A stretch of DNA of 54,538 nucleotides from Anaerolineales bacterium (GTDB lineage: Bacteria; Chloroflexota; Anaerolineae; Anaerolineales; UBA4823), in assembly GCA_020060465.1 (NCBI GenBank), contig JAGVAD010000013.1:1-54538 (forward strand). The letters run 5' to 3'. Numbering within the stretch: the first letter of the stretch is position 1; the number at the start of each line of letters is the position of its first letter. Position numbers and translations under genes: made by a program. Shown here piece by piece: positions 1 to 9,900 of this stretch. The notes under the pieces were generated by a model. It made no database searches. It was not told the DNA's origin and saw only the letters and a list, made by a program, of their open reading frames with translations.

Positions 1-1
1 G

Positions 2-592
2 GACAAGGATGTTCGCGAGGAGATGGACCTGGCGGACAAAGAGGCGCGCGGCTGCCGCTGTATGGGGCTGAATGCGCTGCGTGAAACCTCCTGCAACTTC
101 CCCGGCCTGGGCGAGTTCTACGATCCAGCCATTGATCAGGCTGAGCCAGTCGAACCTGCTTCCATCGGCGACCCGCCAGCAGAACCACAGCTACCGCCTG
201 CGCCGCAATCGCCCACTGATCTGACCGATCAGGCGGCCATGGCTCAGTATTTGCAAAAGCTACAAGAGTATCAGAGGCTAACCAAACAGATCCAGGACAA
301 TTATCGGGCTGAGGTCAATGCCTATCAGGAGAAAGCCGACCAATACGCCGAAGCGATGAAGGCCTATCAAGAGGAAAAAGCTAAGTGGGAGATCAGCCGC
401 AACGCGGCGGTTGGCAAAGCAGAAGGCATGATAGACACCTTCCATAAAAACTTTGGCTGGGCGTTTGTCAATCGAGACGACGCGGATGAATATTGGTCGA
501 GAATTTGGTTTGCCTGGGCGATCCAGGGCGTCATCATCGGGCTTTTGTTCGTTTTAATGTTTTTTTTCATCTACAGGAAAGGCAGGGCATAG
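2..592 (+). CDS. C-terminal part of a membrane-anchored coiled-coil protein (5' truncated)
   Basis: The reading frame is open from base 2, so the ATG at 23 is probably internal and the gene begins outside the window. The visible part begins with a Cys-containing stretch (RGCRCMGLNALRETSCNFPG), followed by a Pro/Glu-rich linker. A long, highly charged Gln/Glu/Lys/Tyr segment (about residues 75-135) is predicted to be helical or coiled coil. One hydrophobic segment lies near the C-terminus (IQGVIIGLLFVLMFFFIY), followed by a short basic tail. It therefore looks like a tail-anchored or terminal membrane helix with the bulk facing the cytosol. The Cys-rich motif recalls C-termini of some ABC-2/FHA-type Chloroflexota proteins, but this is only a recollection and the function is unknown. 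The kinase gene follows 67 bp downstream. Confidence 0.6.
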   Translation, partial: DKDVREEMDLADKEARGCRCMGLNALRETSCNFPGLGEFYDPAIDQAEPVEPASIGDPPAEPQLPPAPQSPTDLTDQAAMAQYLQKLQEYQRLTKQIQDNYRAEVNAYQEKADQYAEAMKAYQEEKAKWEISRNAAVGKAEGMIDTFHKNFGWAFVNRDDADEYWSRIWFAWAIQGVIIGLLFVLMFFFIYRKGRA

Positions 593-659
593 TGACTGCC
601 AGTTGCAATACTGCCAGGATGAGCCTGGCAGGGGGAAGTCTTGAGGCGGAGGCGATACC

Positions 660-3071
660 ATGAGCCGCCCCGAATGGATTGGAAAGACGCTTGGCGCCCG
701 CTATCAAATCCAGGAAATACTTGGGCAGGGCGGGATGTCGGCTGTCTATAAGGCAATAGATCCGAATTTGAAGCGCGTCGTCGCCATCAAGTTGATCCAC
801 GCTCACCTGTCCGAGGATCCGAAGTTTATCAGTCGTTTTGAGGAGGAAGCGCAGGCAGTTGCCCAGTTGCGCCACCCCAATATCACCCAGATCTACGACT
901 TCAATCACGATGGCGAGGTCTATTACATGGTTCAGGAGTTCCTGGCTGGCGAAACCTTGCAGGAGCGCCTGCGACGTTTGAACAGGAGCGGGCGGCGGAT
1001 GCCACTTAACGACGCTATCCGCTATACCATAGATATTTGCAGCGCCATAGGCTATGCCCATGAGCGCGGCATGATACACCGTGATATTAAGCCGGCGAAC
1101 ATCATGATTGATCTGCAAGAGCGGGCAATCCTGATGGATTTTGGCATCGTCAAGATCATCGGCGGCTCCAGGCATACCGCCACCGGCGCAGTGGTGGGTA
1201 CAGCCATGTATATGTCGCCGGATGTAATCCGCGGCGAAGCGCCGGACGCCCGCTCAGATATCTATTCGCTTGGGGCAACCTTGTTCGAAATGATCAGCGG
1301 TCGTCCGCCCTTTCAGGCTGACACAGCGATGAGCCTGATGATGATGCACTTAAACGACCCGCCCCCTGATGTGCGTCAACTGCGCCCCGAAACGCCGAGC
1401 GATTTGATCGCCATTCTGGAAAAATCGCTGGTGAAGAAGCGCGAAGATCGTTTCAGCTCAGCCGGTGAGATGGCAGCCGCGTTGAAAACCTTGTTAATCC
1501 GTATGGGCGGGAAGGTTTCAATGCCGATTGTGCGGGCCTCTCAGCCCTCGGCGCGCTCTTCTGTAGATGAGGCTGCCACTCAAGTTGATGGATCAACCGC
1601 CATCAAACCCTCCTCAGCAACTCTGGTAGATCCGTCGGCTACCTTGATTGAGCAGCCGCCTGCCAGACAGAGCCAGGACAAAGCTGCCATCCGCGGCGCC
1701 GTTGTGGAAACGCCGTCGGCGCAGAATGCAATGCCGCCTTCTACCTTACTGGATCGCTATCCTGCGCCGCAGGCTGCGTCTAAAGCTGCGGAGCGGCGCG
1801 CCGAGATCAATGCGGGCGTCTCGTCAACTGGCGCGGACAGCGGGAGCGCTTCGATTGCGTCGCCCAGCAGAACCACTGATGCGGCGCGTCAGCCCCCAGC
1901 CCAACAGAAGATCACAAAGCCGGCGTTGATCGCCGGAGGCGGCGCGGCGCTGCTCCTGGCGGTTTTGTGTTTGCTGATCGGCGGCGCGGGCGGTTTTTTG
2001 ATGATGAATCGTTCAACCATATTTGCCAGAGCGACGGATACCCTCACACCCACTTTCAGCGCCACACCCACGATCGCCGCCTCTGCAACCGCGCTTCTCG
2101 TCGCGGCGACCGAGCAGCCCACCACGGAATTGTTGCCCAGCGAGACGCCTACGCTGCAATTTATCCCCACCGCGACGATACCGCCAGGGGTTCCGTTCGC
2201 TCGTATCAACGTGATCGAGATTGATGGGCAAAGGCGTTATATCGTCTTTTTTGAGACGTTCGAACTCACCGAATCTTTCCCCGGCGCGCATGTGCATTTT
2301 TTCTTCAATACCACGCCGCCCGACCAGGCTGGAAACCCTGGCAGAGGCCCGTGGATCATGTATGAAGGTTCAAGTCCTTTCAGCGAACTCAAAACCAACG
2401 ACCGGCCCGAAAACGCCTCTCAGCTATGCGTCTTGATTGCCAACGCGGATCACAGTGTTCGTCCTGACAGCGGCGGATGTTTCCCTTTGCCCGACGTGCC
2501 GACTGCTGCCATCAGAGATGATACGGTTTGCCGCGCCGGCCCTGGGGAAAGATACGATCACGTCTCGCCATTGCCTGCTCGCGCGGTCGTGTTGATCAGA
2601 GGCCTCTCAGCAGATGAAGGTTGGTGGTACATTCAAAATCCGGAAAATCTGGATGATTCATGCTGGATCCCGATTTCGATTGCCGTGGTTAGCGGGGACA
2701 TCAGTCAGTTGCAGGTTGTTGAAGCACCGCCCTTGCCCACTTTGCTTTCCATCGGTCATTATCGGGTGGAGATTACCGGCATTACCATAGATAGCCAGAA
2801 CCGCTATGTGGTCGAATTTACCACGCAAAACTTCACCGCTCAGATACCTGGCGTTCACATTCATTTCTTCTTCGACACCGTCCCTCCCGAGCAGGTGGGG
2901 ATGGGCAGCAGCGGGAACCGGCTCATGCATAGCGGCCCACCGCCGTTCAGGGGCTTTTCGGTGAGCGACCGTCCCCCGCAAGCGACGCAGATTTGCGCCC
3001 TGGTTGCCAACCCGGATCATTCCGTGATCCTGGAGAGCGGCAATTGTTTCAAACTACCCGATACACCATAA
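660..3071 (+). CDS. Receptor-type serine/threonine protein kinase (PknB-like) with duplicated extracellular domain and SH3-like domain
   Basis: An 803-aa Hanks-type kinase. The N-terminal 280 residues hold the catalytic domain: Gly-rich loop GQGGMSAVYKA, VAIK lysine near residue 44, HRDIKPANIM catalytic loop, DFGIVK and an APE-like region. A Ser/Thr/Ala/Pro-rich juxtamembrane linker follows. A single membrane helix (about 420-445, rich in Ala/Leu/Gly) separates a Thr-rich extracytoplasmic stalk from the outer part. Outside are two copies of an unrecognised domain of about 105 aa that share the pattern GxHxHFFF-TxPP...NxDHSV...GxCFxLPD. Between the copies lies a bacterial SH3-like segment (VCRAGPGERYDHV ... 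GWWYIQ ... CWI). This suggests a sensor whose ligand binds outside and whose kinase signals inside. A ggagg ribosome site lies 10 bp before the ATG. The FHA gene follows after 2 bp, so kinase and phospho-Thr reader are likely partners. Confidence 0.93.
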   Translation: MSRPEWIGKTLGARYQIQEILGQGGMSAVYKAIDPNLKRVVAIKLIHAHLSEDPKFISRFEEEAQAVAQLRHPNITQIYDFNHDGEVYYMVQEFLAGETLQERLRRLNRSGRRMPLNDAIRYTIDICSAIGYAHERGMIHRDIKPANIMIDLQERAILMDFGIVKIIGGSRHTATGAVVGTAMYMSPDVIRGEAPDARSDIYSLGATLFEMISGRPPFQADTAMSLMMMHLNDPPPDVRQLRPETPSDLIAILEKSLVKKREDRFSSAGEMAAALKTLLIRMGGKVSMPIVRASQPSARSSVDEAATQVDGSTAIKPSSATLVDPSATLIEQPPARQSQDKAAIRGAVVETPSAQNAMPPSTLLDRYPAPQAASKAAERRAEINAGVSSTGADSGSASIASPSRTTDAARQPPAQQKITKPALIAGGGAALLLAVLCLLIGGAGGFLMMNRSTIFARATDTLTPTFSATPTIAASATALLVAATEQPTTELLPSETPTLQFIPTATIPPGVPFARINVIEIDGQRRYIVFFETFELTESFPGAHVHFFFNTTPPDQAGNPGRGPWIMYEGSSPFSELKTNDRPENASQLCVLIANADHSVRPDSGGCFPLPDVPTAAIRDDTVCRAGPGERYDHVSPLPARAVVLIRGLSADEGWWYIQNPENLDDSCWIPISIAVVSGDISQLQVVEAPPLPTLLSIGHYRVEITGITIDSQNRYVVEFTTQNFTAQIPGVHIHFFFDTVPPEQVGMGSSGNRLMHSGPPPFRGFSVSDRPPQATQICALVANPDHSVILESGNCFKLPDTP

Positions 3072-3073
3072 AA

Positions 3074-4771
3074 ATGGACAACTATCACGGCAAGTTAATC
3101 CTGATCCAACCCGATGGGCCAGAGCAAGAATATGAGCTGTGTAAAGCCACAATTGTTCTGGGCAGAGCAATGACCAATGATATTATCCTGAACGATAGCC
3201 GCGTCTCGCGCTCCCATGCGCGTCTGGAATGGGGGAAAGGCGGCTATAAGCTGATTGACCTGGGTTCATCAAATGGAACGCGGGTCAACGGTGCTCCCAT
3301 CGAGGAAATTGTGCTTCAGCCGGGCGATGCAATCCAGATGGGCGGCGCGGAACTGCGTTACGAAGTTGCCATGCCGACCGAAGCGCTGGATATGACGGTT
3401 ATTGATTCGGAAGAAGACCTCGAACGCACCATCAACCATGAATTTCTGAGCGTCTCTCTGAATGAAACGCGTATCCCACGGTTGGTGATTTTTACAGACG
3501 AGAAAACCTGGGAGATGCCGCTCGAATCCGATAGCTTGAGCATTGGTCGCACCGATGAGAATGATATTGTGTTGGAACATCCGAAAGTATCTCGCCGCCA
3601 CGCGCAGATCAACCGTAAAGGCAATATCTATGTGTTGCGCGATCTGGGTAGCACCAATGGCACCTGGTTCAAGGAACGAACCGTTGATGAGATGATCCTG
3701 CAAGAGGGGGATGAGTTTCGCATTGGCAAGGCGCGCTTGATCTATAAAAGCGGTTTTGAAGAAGAAGCGCTGACTATGGCTGAAGAGGCGCTGCAAAAAT
3801 TGCCCACCCGCCGTCCGGTGGTGTTTGTCCCCGGCCTGATGGGATCGCAGCTTTGGTTGGGTAGCGAGTGCGTCTGGCCAAATGTCAAGCTCATGTTTAA
3901 AAACCCGGAATTATTGACTTATACAGAGGATACCCGCATAGAAGCGCGCGGCATCCTGGATGAAGTGGTTGTAGTGCCAAACCTGATCAAACTCGATCAA
4001 TACAACCGCCTGGGCGATTACCTGGTGGAGCATCTGGGATATGAACGCGGCAAAGATTTCTTCGAGTTCGCCTATGATTGGCGTCAGGATGTGCGCCGCT
4101 CGGCTGCTCAACTTGGACAGTTGATTGAGACTTTAGCCCTTTCGCAACCGGTGATTATCATTGCTCACAGCCTGGGCACACTGGTCAGTCGTTATTACAT
4201 TGAACGATTGGATGGCAGAAAAAGGGTTGAGCGAGTGATCTTGATGGGTGGGCCGCACATGGGCGTGCCGCGGGCGCTGGCGAACCTGCTTGCGCCGCCC
4301 AATATGCTCCCCTTCGGCTTGATGGGTGAGCGATTTCGTCAGGTGGTGGCTACTTTCCGCACCGTCTATCAAATCTTGCCCGTCTATGCTTGCGCCGTGG
4401 ATCAGAATGGGCGAAAGATAAACTTTCTGGAGGATGAAAGCTGGCTAACAGAGGAACAAATACCTTTCCTGCGCGCCGCGCGTCAGTTTCGTCAGGAGTT
4501 GGGCATCCGATCCAGTATTCCCGCGGTTTCAATCTTCGGCTATGGACTGAAGACCATGGTCAATCTCTCGTTATCCAAACCGGAGGTGGGTAAATTGCGG
4601 GACATCAACTATCAATATGGGCCATCCGGCGACAGCACCATCCCTGAACAGAGCGCAGTCCTGACCGGTTCGGAAATTCACCCGGTGCAGCAATACCACG
4701 GCTCGCTGTTTGTGGATAATGATGTCAAAATGCGTCTGAAGCTGGAGCTGACGCGTCAGTTCGTTCAATAG
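3074..4771 (+). CDS. Tandem FHA domains fused to an LCAT/lipase-like alpha/beta hydrolase
   Basis: A 565-aa protein. FHA domain 1 (about residues 10-100) has VLGRAMTNDI, SRSHARLE and DLGSSNGTRVNG. FHA domain 2 (about 140-235) has SIGRTDENDI, SRRHAQI and DLGSTNGTW. Both keep the Arg, Ser-x-x-His and Asn residues that read phosphothreonine. The C-terminal 300 residues are an alpha/beta hydrolase of the lecithin:cholesterol acyltransferase type: PVVFVPGLMGSQLW at the start, nucleophile elbow IIAHSLGT, and probable Asp (GDSTIP) and His (QYHGSLF) of the triad. No signal peptide is seen, so it is probably cytosolic. The ATG at 3074 is preferred because it lies 2 bp after the kinase stop (TAA) and opens directly into the FHA fold. 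No clear ribosome site is present, which argues for translational coupling. A phosphorylation-gated lipid hydrolase is an inference. Confidence 0.9.
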   Translation: MDNYHGKLILIQPDGPEQEYELCKATIVLGRAMTNDIILNDSRVSRSHARLEWGKGGYKLIDLGSSNGTRVNGAPIEEIVLQPGDAIQMGGAELRYEVAMPTEALDMTVIDSEEDLERTINHEFLSVSLNETRIPRLVIFTDEKTWEMPLESDSLSIGRTDENDIVLEHPKVSRRHAQINRKGNIYVLRDLGSTNGTWFKERTVDEMILQEGDEFRIGKARLIYKSGFEEEALTMAEEALQKLPTRRPVVFVPGLMGSQLWLGSECVWPNVKLMFKNPELLTYTEDTRIEARGILDEVVVVPNLIKLDQYNRLGDYLVEHLGYERGKDFFEFAYDWRQDVRRSAAQLGQLIETLALSQPVIIIAHSLGTLVSRYYIERLDGRKRVERVILMGGPHMGVPRALANLLAPPNMLPFGLMGERFRQVVATFRTVYQILPVYACAVDQNGRKINFLEDESWLTEEQIPFLRAARQFRQELGIRSSIPAVSIFGYGLKTMVNLSLSKPEVGKLRDINYQYGPSGDSTIPEQSAVLTGSEIHPVQQYHGSLFVDNDVKMRLKLELTRQFVQ

Positions 4772-4773
4772 GT

Positions 4774-6570
4774 TCATCGCACTGTCAGCGGTAGATAGAT
4801 GCGATGGGGGATTGAGACCAGGTTCAGCAACAAAGGGTCATGGTCGGAGCTGCGATGCAGGGTCGTCCCGTCGCTGGTCAATGCATAGGGGAAATCGGCG
4901 TTGATATGAATAGGGATGATCTCCAACGGGATCAGGTCTGTTTTGGGCAGCCAAAAAGCATAATCCATCACCTGTGATACGCCTTGATAGATATAGCTAT
5001 AACGATAGGGGCGCGGCGTACGCCAGGTCAGATTTTCCAGCCCCAGATGAAGCAGTTCGGCGATGGGTTGAGAGTCGGGCAAGTCGTTCAAGTCGCCGAG
5101 GATCAACAGATTCGGGTTGGGATAAGCGGCATTTATCTCCTCAACCAGCCCGGCTACAAAGCGCGCCTGCTCGATGCGTCGAGGCAGGGTATATTGTACA
5201 AAGGGTGTATCCTCGACTTTGGATTTCCAATGATTGACGATGAGCCACAAATCAATCTCAATCCGCTGTTGATCGGAAGAGCTGGGAATATCTGCCCGCA
5301 CATGCGCCACGATCGGCAGACGGGAGAATAGCCGGTTGCCGTCCAGGATGCCGTCCTGATTCAGATCGCAAGTGAGCGCGTTTTGTGGGTTTACGGGATC
5401 ACCATTGCCATCCGGTCCCAGCCCATCCACCAGACTGGTGCAGCCCTGGCGCGCCTGGTAGCCCAGAATCAACACCTGGTCTGTGCGATACAGCAGAGCC
5501 ACATCCAAACCACGGGCATCCGGGCCATTTTGCCAGATAAATCCGTAATCGGCGCGAATGACATCCGGATCCTCGATCAACGCTCGCAACACTTCCTGGT
5601 TCTCGACCTCTTGAACAGCGATCAAGGTTGGTTCGCCCAGCGCCTCGTGAATGGCCAGAGCGCGTTTATAGAGCCGGCGCTGATATTCCGCATGAGTAAG
5701 AACCTGATCTTCCGTCGTTGGGTCATCCAGCGTGTCGAACAGGTTGGCCAGATTGAATGTGGCAATGGTCAAAACCGGAGGGCTAACCAGCGTTTGTCTC
5801 GCAGGACCTGTTCCCGTGATCACCTGGGGTGGGCTGAGCAATTCGACGCAATAAATTCCCAGGCGATAATCTACCACGCCGGTAAAAGAGGTAATCGTAT
5901 CTCCGACGGTTGCTTCGGGGGCGATTTCGTAAAGCCCGTTGTCATCCACGCAGATCACTTCGCCATTCCCCAACGGGTCATCGGGGAAGACCCGCTCGAC
6001 GCCCGAATCCAGGCGCGCCAGCCAGGTGCGATCGTCCGAGTCGGTCGGCCCGATCACCCGCCCGCTGCTCAATTGCACGTGCATTCCTTCCAGTGTTTCA
6101 AAATAATAACGAGCGGAATTGTCGGCGAACGGCGGCGTCAGCTCTTGAGGCGCGGGCAACGGATGGTTATGAGACAATATCAGGACATTTTGGGGCGCGG
6201 CGACGATTTCGGTGCGACCATAGTATTCTTCAACCACGCCATCCACCTGGGCTAAATCGCCGACACTGACGACATCCGTTCGCTCTCCCAAATAGACAAA
6301 AATCCCATCCGAGGTGTTGGCGCTATGGTCGCAATTTTCGTGCTGTATATAGAAACCGCGCCGCGAGGTGTCATCCAGGTCGGCGAAAACCACCCCGTAG
6401 GCGCGCACACTTTGCCCCGTGTAAGGCGAGCTAAAACTGTAGCCTTGCAACTCGCAGATTTTCAGAGGAGTAAAAGCCTGAGACGGCGGAGATAGATTTG
6501 CTCGTCCGAAGAAGAGTGGAAAGGATATGATGAGCAGGAGCAGGTTGCGGTGTTGGCGGCGTGGGAACAA
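4774..6570 (-). CDS. Secreted endonuclease/exonuclease/phosphatase (EEP) family protein with OB-fold-like N-terminal domain
   Basis: About 598 aa, transcribed convergently with the hydrolase gene; the two stop codons are 2 bp apart. It starts with a basic plus hydrophobic segment (LLLLIISFPLFFG) that looks like a signal peptide. An OB-like or nuclease-associated domain follows (RGFYIQHENCD...DGIFVYLGE...GDLAQVDGVV), and then the EEP catalytic domain: TIATFNLANLFD, IAVQEVENQ with the metal-binding Glu, NHWKSK, LGDLNDLPDS and SSDHDPLLL. These are the usual Mg2+-dependent phosphodiesterase residues. The start appears to be TTG, with ggggtg 5 bp upstream, because no ATG occurs before the hydrophobic segment. 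It is probably an extracellular DNase or phosphodiesterase used for nutrient scavenging. The divergent gene at 6912 encodes a larger relative with the same OB-EEP core. Confidence 0.88.
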   Translation of the reverse strand: MFPRRQHRNLLLLIISFPLFFGRANLSPPSQAFTPLKICELQGYSFSSPYTGQSVRAYGVVFADLDDTSRRGFYIQHENCDHSANTSDGIFVYLGERTDVVSVGDLAQVDGVVEEYYGRTEIVAAPQNVLILSHNHPLPAPQELTPPFADNSARYYFETLEGMHVQLSSGRVIGPTDSDDRTWLARLDSGVERVFPDDPLGNGEVICVDDNGLYEIAPEATVGDTITSFTGVVDYRLGIYCVELLSPPQVITGTGPARQTLVSPPVLTIATFNLANLFDTLDDPTTEDQVLTHAEYQRRLYKRALAIHEALGEPTLIAVQEVENQEVLRALIEDPDVIRADYGFIWQNGPDARGLDVALLYRTDQVLILGYQARQGCTSLVDGLGPDGNGDPVNPQNALTCDLNQDGILDGNRLFSRLPIVAHVRADIPSSSDQQRIEIDLWLIVNHWKSKVEDTPFVQYTLPRRIEQARFVAGLVEEINAAYPNPNLLILGDLNDLPDSQPIAELLHLGLENLTWRTPRPYRYSYIYQGVSQVMDYAFWLPKTDLIPLEIIPIHINADFPYALTSDGTTLHRSSDHDPLLLNLVSIPHRIYLPLTVR

Positions 6571-6911
6571 AGTTACACCCCGTGGATATGATGCTCGATA
6601 TGTCTGCGATGGTATAGATCGGTCGCCGAGGGGCTGGAGAAGATCATCCCTCAGCGAAGCGAAGGATTAAGCCGGTTTAACCATTATTTACAAATTATTA
6701 TCCTATAGAACTTGCAAATTTGTTAGGTGAAAGATACAATTGCTTCAGCATCGCAGCCAGATCTATCGGCATGTAGCCGGGTGCAGATCGTTCAGGGGCA
6801 AAACAGGCCATTCAAGGTGGGGAATTTCGTTGAACTACTTGCCGGCAAAGCGCCGAATCCATCATGTAAACAGTTCGATCTGTTCATCGCCCATGGAATA
6901 AGGAGGTTAGC
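6571..6911. other. Divergent intergenic region between the two EEP nuclease genes
   Basis: 340 bp separate the two divergent nuclease genes. A sigma70-like promoter reading right is described separately. It leaves an untranslated leader of about 165 nt before the GTG at 6912. I looked for known riboswitch signatures in this leader and saw none. The leader ends in aaggagg, an excellent ribosome site. Confidence 0.5.
6712..6740 (+). promoter_or_regulatory. Sigma70-type promoter for the 6912 nuclease gene
   Basis: TTGCAA at 6712-6717 and TACAAT at 6735-6740 with a 17-bp spacer. It faces the large nuclease gene, giving a predicted transcript start near 6747. Confidence 0.55.
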
Positions 6912-9900
6912 GTGAAAGTTTCCAAAATGTCCACTCGTGTTCTTTCTGTTCTGATCACGCTGGCGTTGTGTTTAAGCTGGCTGCCGGCGAGCGCGGTGTT
7001 TGCCGCTACGCCTACAGAACTTTTCTTCTCCGAGTATATCGAGGGCACCAGCAACAACAAAGCCCTGGAGATCTATAATGGTACCGGCGCGGCGATCAAC
7101 CTGACCGCCGGCGGCTATAACGTTCAGATGTACTTCAATGGCAGCGCTTCCCCTGGTCTGACGATCAACCTGACCGGAACGGTCGCCGATGGCGATGTGT
7201 TCGTCCTGGCTCATTCTTCTGCCAGCCCATCTATCTTGGCTCAGGCTGATCAGACCAACGGCGCTGGCTGGTATAACGGCGACGACGCGGTGGTGCTGCG
7301 CAAGGGAACTACGGTCATTGATGTAATTGGTCAGATTGGTTTTGACCCAGGCACGGAATGGGGAAGCGGTTTGATCAGCACGGCAGACAATACGTTGCGC
7401 CGAAAAGATACGATCTGCGCTGGCGACCCAAACGGCTCGGATGTCTTTGATCCCTCGCTGGAGTGGGAAGGGTTTGCCACCGACACCTTTGGCGGACTGG
7501 GGGCGCATTACGTCAACTGCGTTGGCGAGGACGCTGCGCCGGAAGTCACCGACACGTATCCTGCGGATGGCGCGACGAACATCCCGATCAACACCAGTTT
7601 GACCGTGACTTTTTCTGAGCCGGTCAGTGTGACCGATCCCTGGTTCACGCTCTCTTGTGCGACGAGTGGAGCGCATACCGCCACGGTCAGCGGCGGCCCG
7701 ACCGTATTCTCTATTGACCCATTGACGGATTTTATCGGCGGCGAAAGCTGCACTCTGACGATCATCGCCGCGAATGTTTCCGACCAGGATGCCAACGACC
7801 CGCCAGATAATATGGTGTTGGACTTCATGGTTGGTTTTTCAACGCTGGATGTTTGCTCCCTCACCTATACGCCGATCTACAGCATTCAAGGCAGCGGCGC
7901 AACCGCTGCTATCACCGGAGCAGTGACGACGCAAGGCGTTGTTGTGGGCGATTATGAGGGTCCTTCGCCGACGCTGCGTGGTTTCTTTCTGCAGGATTTG
8001 AGCGGCGACGGAGACCCTGCCACCTCAGATGGCATCTTTGTCTTCAATGGGAACAATGACAGCGTGAACCTGGGCGATGTGGTGCGCGTCACAGGCACAG
8101 CCGGTGAATTCCAGGGTCAAACCCAGGTCAGTGCTTCCTCAATTGTCAATTGTGGTTCAGGAACGGTGACGCCGGTGGATGTCATGATGCCCTTCTCGGC
8201 GGTGGACGAACCTGAGCGCTATGAAGGCATGTTGGTGCGCTTGCCCCAGACGCTATATGTCACCGAACATTTCCAGCTTGGCCGCTTTGGTCAGGTGGTG
8301 GTGTCTTCCGGCGGACGGTTGCCACAACCAACCAATGTAACCGCGCCGGGAGCGCCCGCCCTGGCGCTGCAAGCCGCCAATAACCTGAACCGCATCATCA
8401 TTGATGATGCCTTGAACAACCAGAACCCCGACCCAATCTTGTTCGGGCGCAATGGAATGCCGCTTTCGGCCAGTAATACCTTGCGCGGCGGTGATACCGC
8501 TACCGGCATTGTGGGCGTGATGACTTACACCTGGTCGGGCAACGTGGCCAGCGGCAACGCCTATCGTGTGCGCCCAATCCATGCGTTGAACGGCTATGTA
8601 AACTTTGAGGCGGCAAACCCGCGCCCATCTTCGGCTCCGCCCCGCACCGGCGCTCTGCGCGTGGCGGGCATGAACCTGCTCAACTTTTTCAACACCTTCG
8701 ACGGCGCCAGCAGCAATCCGCCTTACGCCTGCACATTAGGGGTCGGTGGTGCGCTCACTGATTGCCGCGGCGCGGACGACCCTTCCGAGTTTGACCGCCA
8801 GTGGCCAAAGACGGTGGCTGCCATCCTGGGCACGCAAGCGGATGTGATCGGCGTGATCGAAATTGAGAACGATGGCTATGGAGCAGACAGCGCCATTCAG
8901 TTCCTGGTGGATAAGTTGAACGAGGCCAGCGCCCCTGGAACTTACGCCTTCATTGACGTGGACGCTGTCACAGGACAGCTCAATGCGCTGGGTACGGATG
9001 CCATCAAAGTTGGTCTGATCTACAAACCTGCCGCGGTTACCCCTATCGGCCAGACGGCAGTGTTGAACTCGGTTGAATTTGTCAACGGCGGAGATAGCGC
9101 GCCGCGCAACCGTCCTGCCCTGGCGCAGGCTTTCGAAACGCCTACGGGTGGGCGCTTTGTTGTCAGTGTGAACCACCTGAAGAGCAAGGGCAGCGCTTGC
9201 GATGCGCCAGACGCCGGCGATGGACAGGGCAACTGCAACATCGTGCGCACCCATGCAGCCAACCTGCTAGCTGCATGGCTGGCCTCCGACCCAACCGGAG
9301 TTGGCGATCCAGATGCGCTGATCCTGGGCGACCTGAACTCCTACGCCAAAGAGGACCCGATCACAGCCATTGAAAGCGCCGGCTTCACTAACTTGATCGA
9401 GGCCTTTCAGGGCTCCGACGCCTACTCTTACGTTTTCAATGGGCAATGGGGCTATCTCGATCATGCTCTGGGTACCGGCAGCCTGGTCTCTCAGGTGACC
9501 GGTGTGGCGGACTGGCACATCAACAGCGATGAGCCTTCTGTGTTGGATTACAACGTTAACTTCAAGAGCGCTGGGCAGCTCATCAGCCTGTATGCCCCCG
9601 ATGAGTTCCGCATCTCAGACCACGATCCGGTGCTGGTAGATCTCAACCTGGCGAATTACCCGCCCGAATTGGGCGACATCACGGTTACACCCAATGTAGT
9701 GGCGGTTGGCGCCCCGGTGGACGCCAGCGCGCCTTTTACTGATCCGGATATGTTGGATACGCACAGCGTGGTTTGGGATTGGGGAGACGGCGTAACATCG
9801 GCTGGCGACATCAGCGAATCGTCCGGTTCTGGCGTGGCGAGTGGTAGTCACATCTACACCACGCCAGGCATCTATACTGTGCAAGCGACGCTGCAAGATA

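Noticed and set aside
6747..6911. Riboswitch in the long leader of the ExeM-like nuclease
   Set aside because: No known aptamer motif or terminator/sequestor pair could be drawn; left as an unexplained leader.
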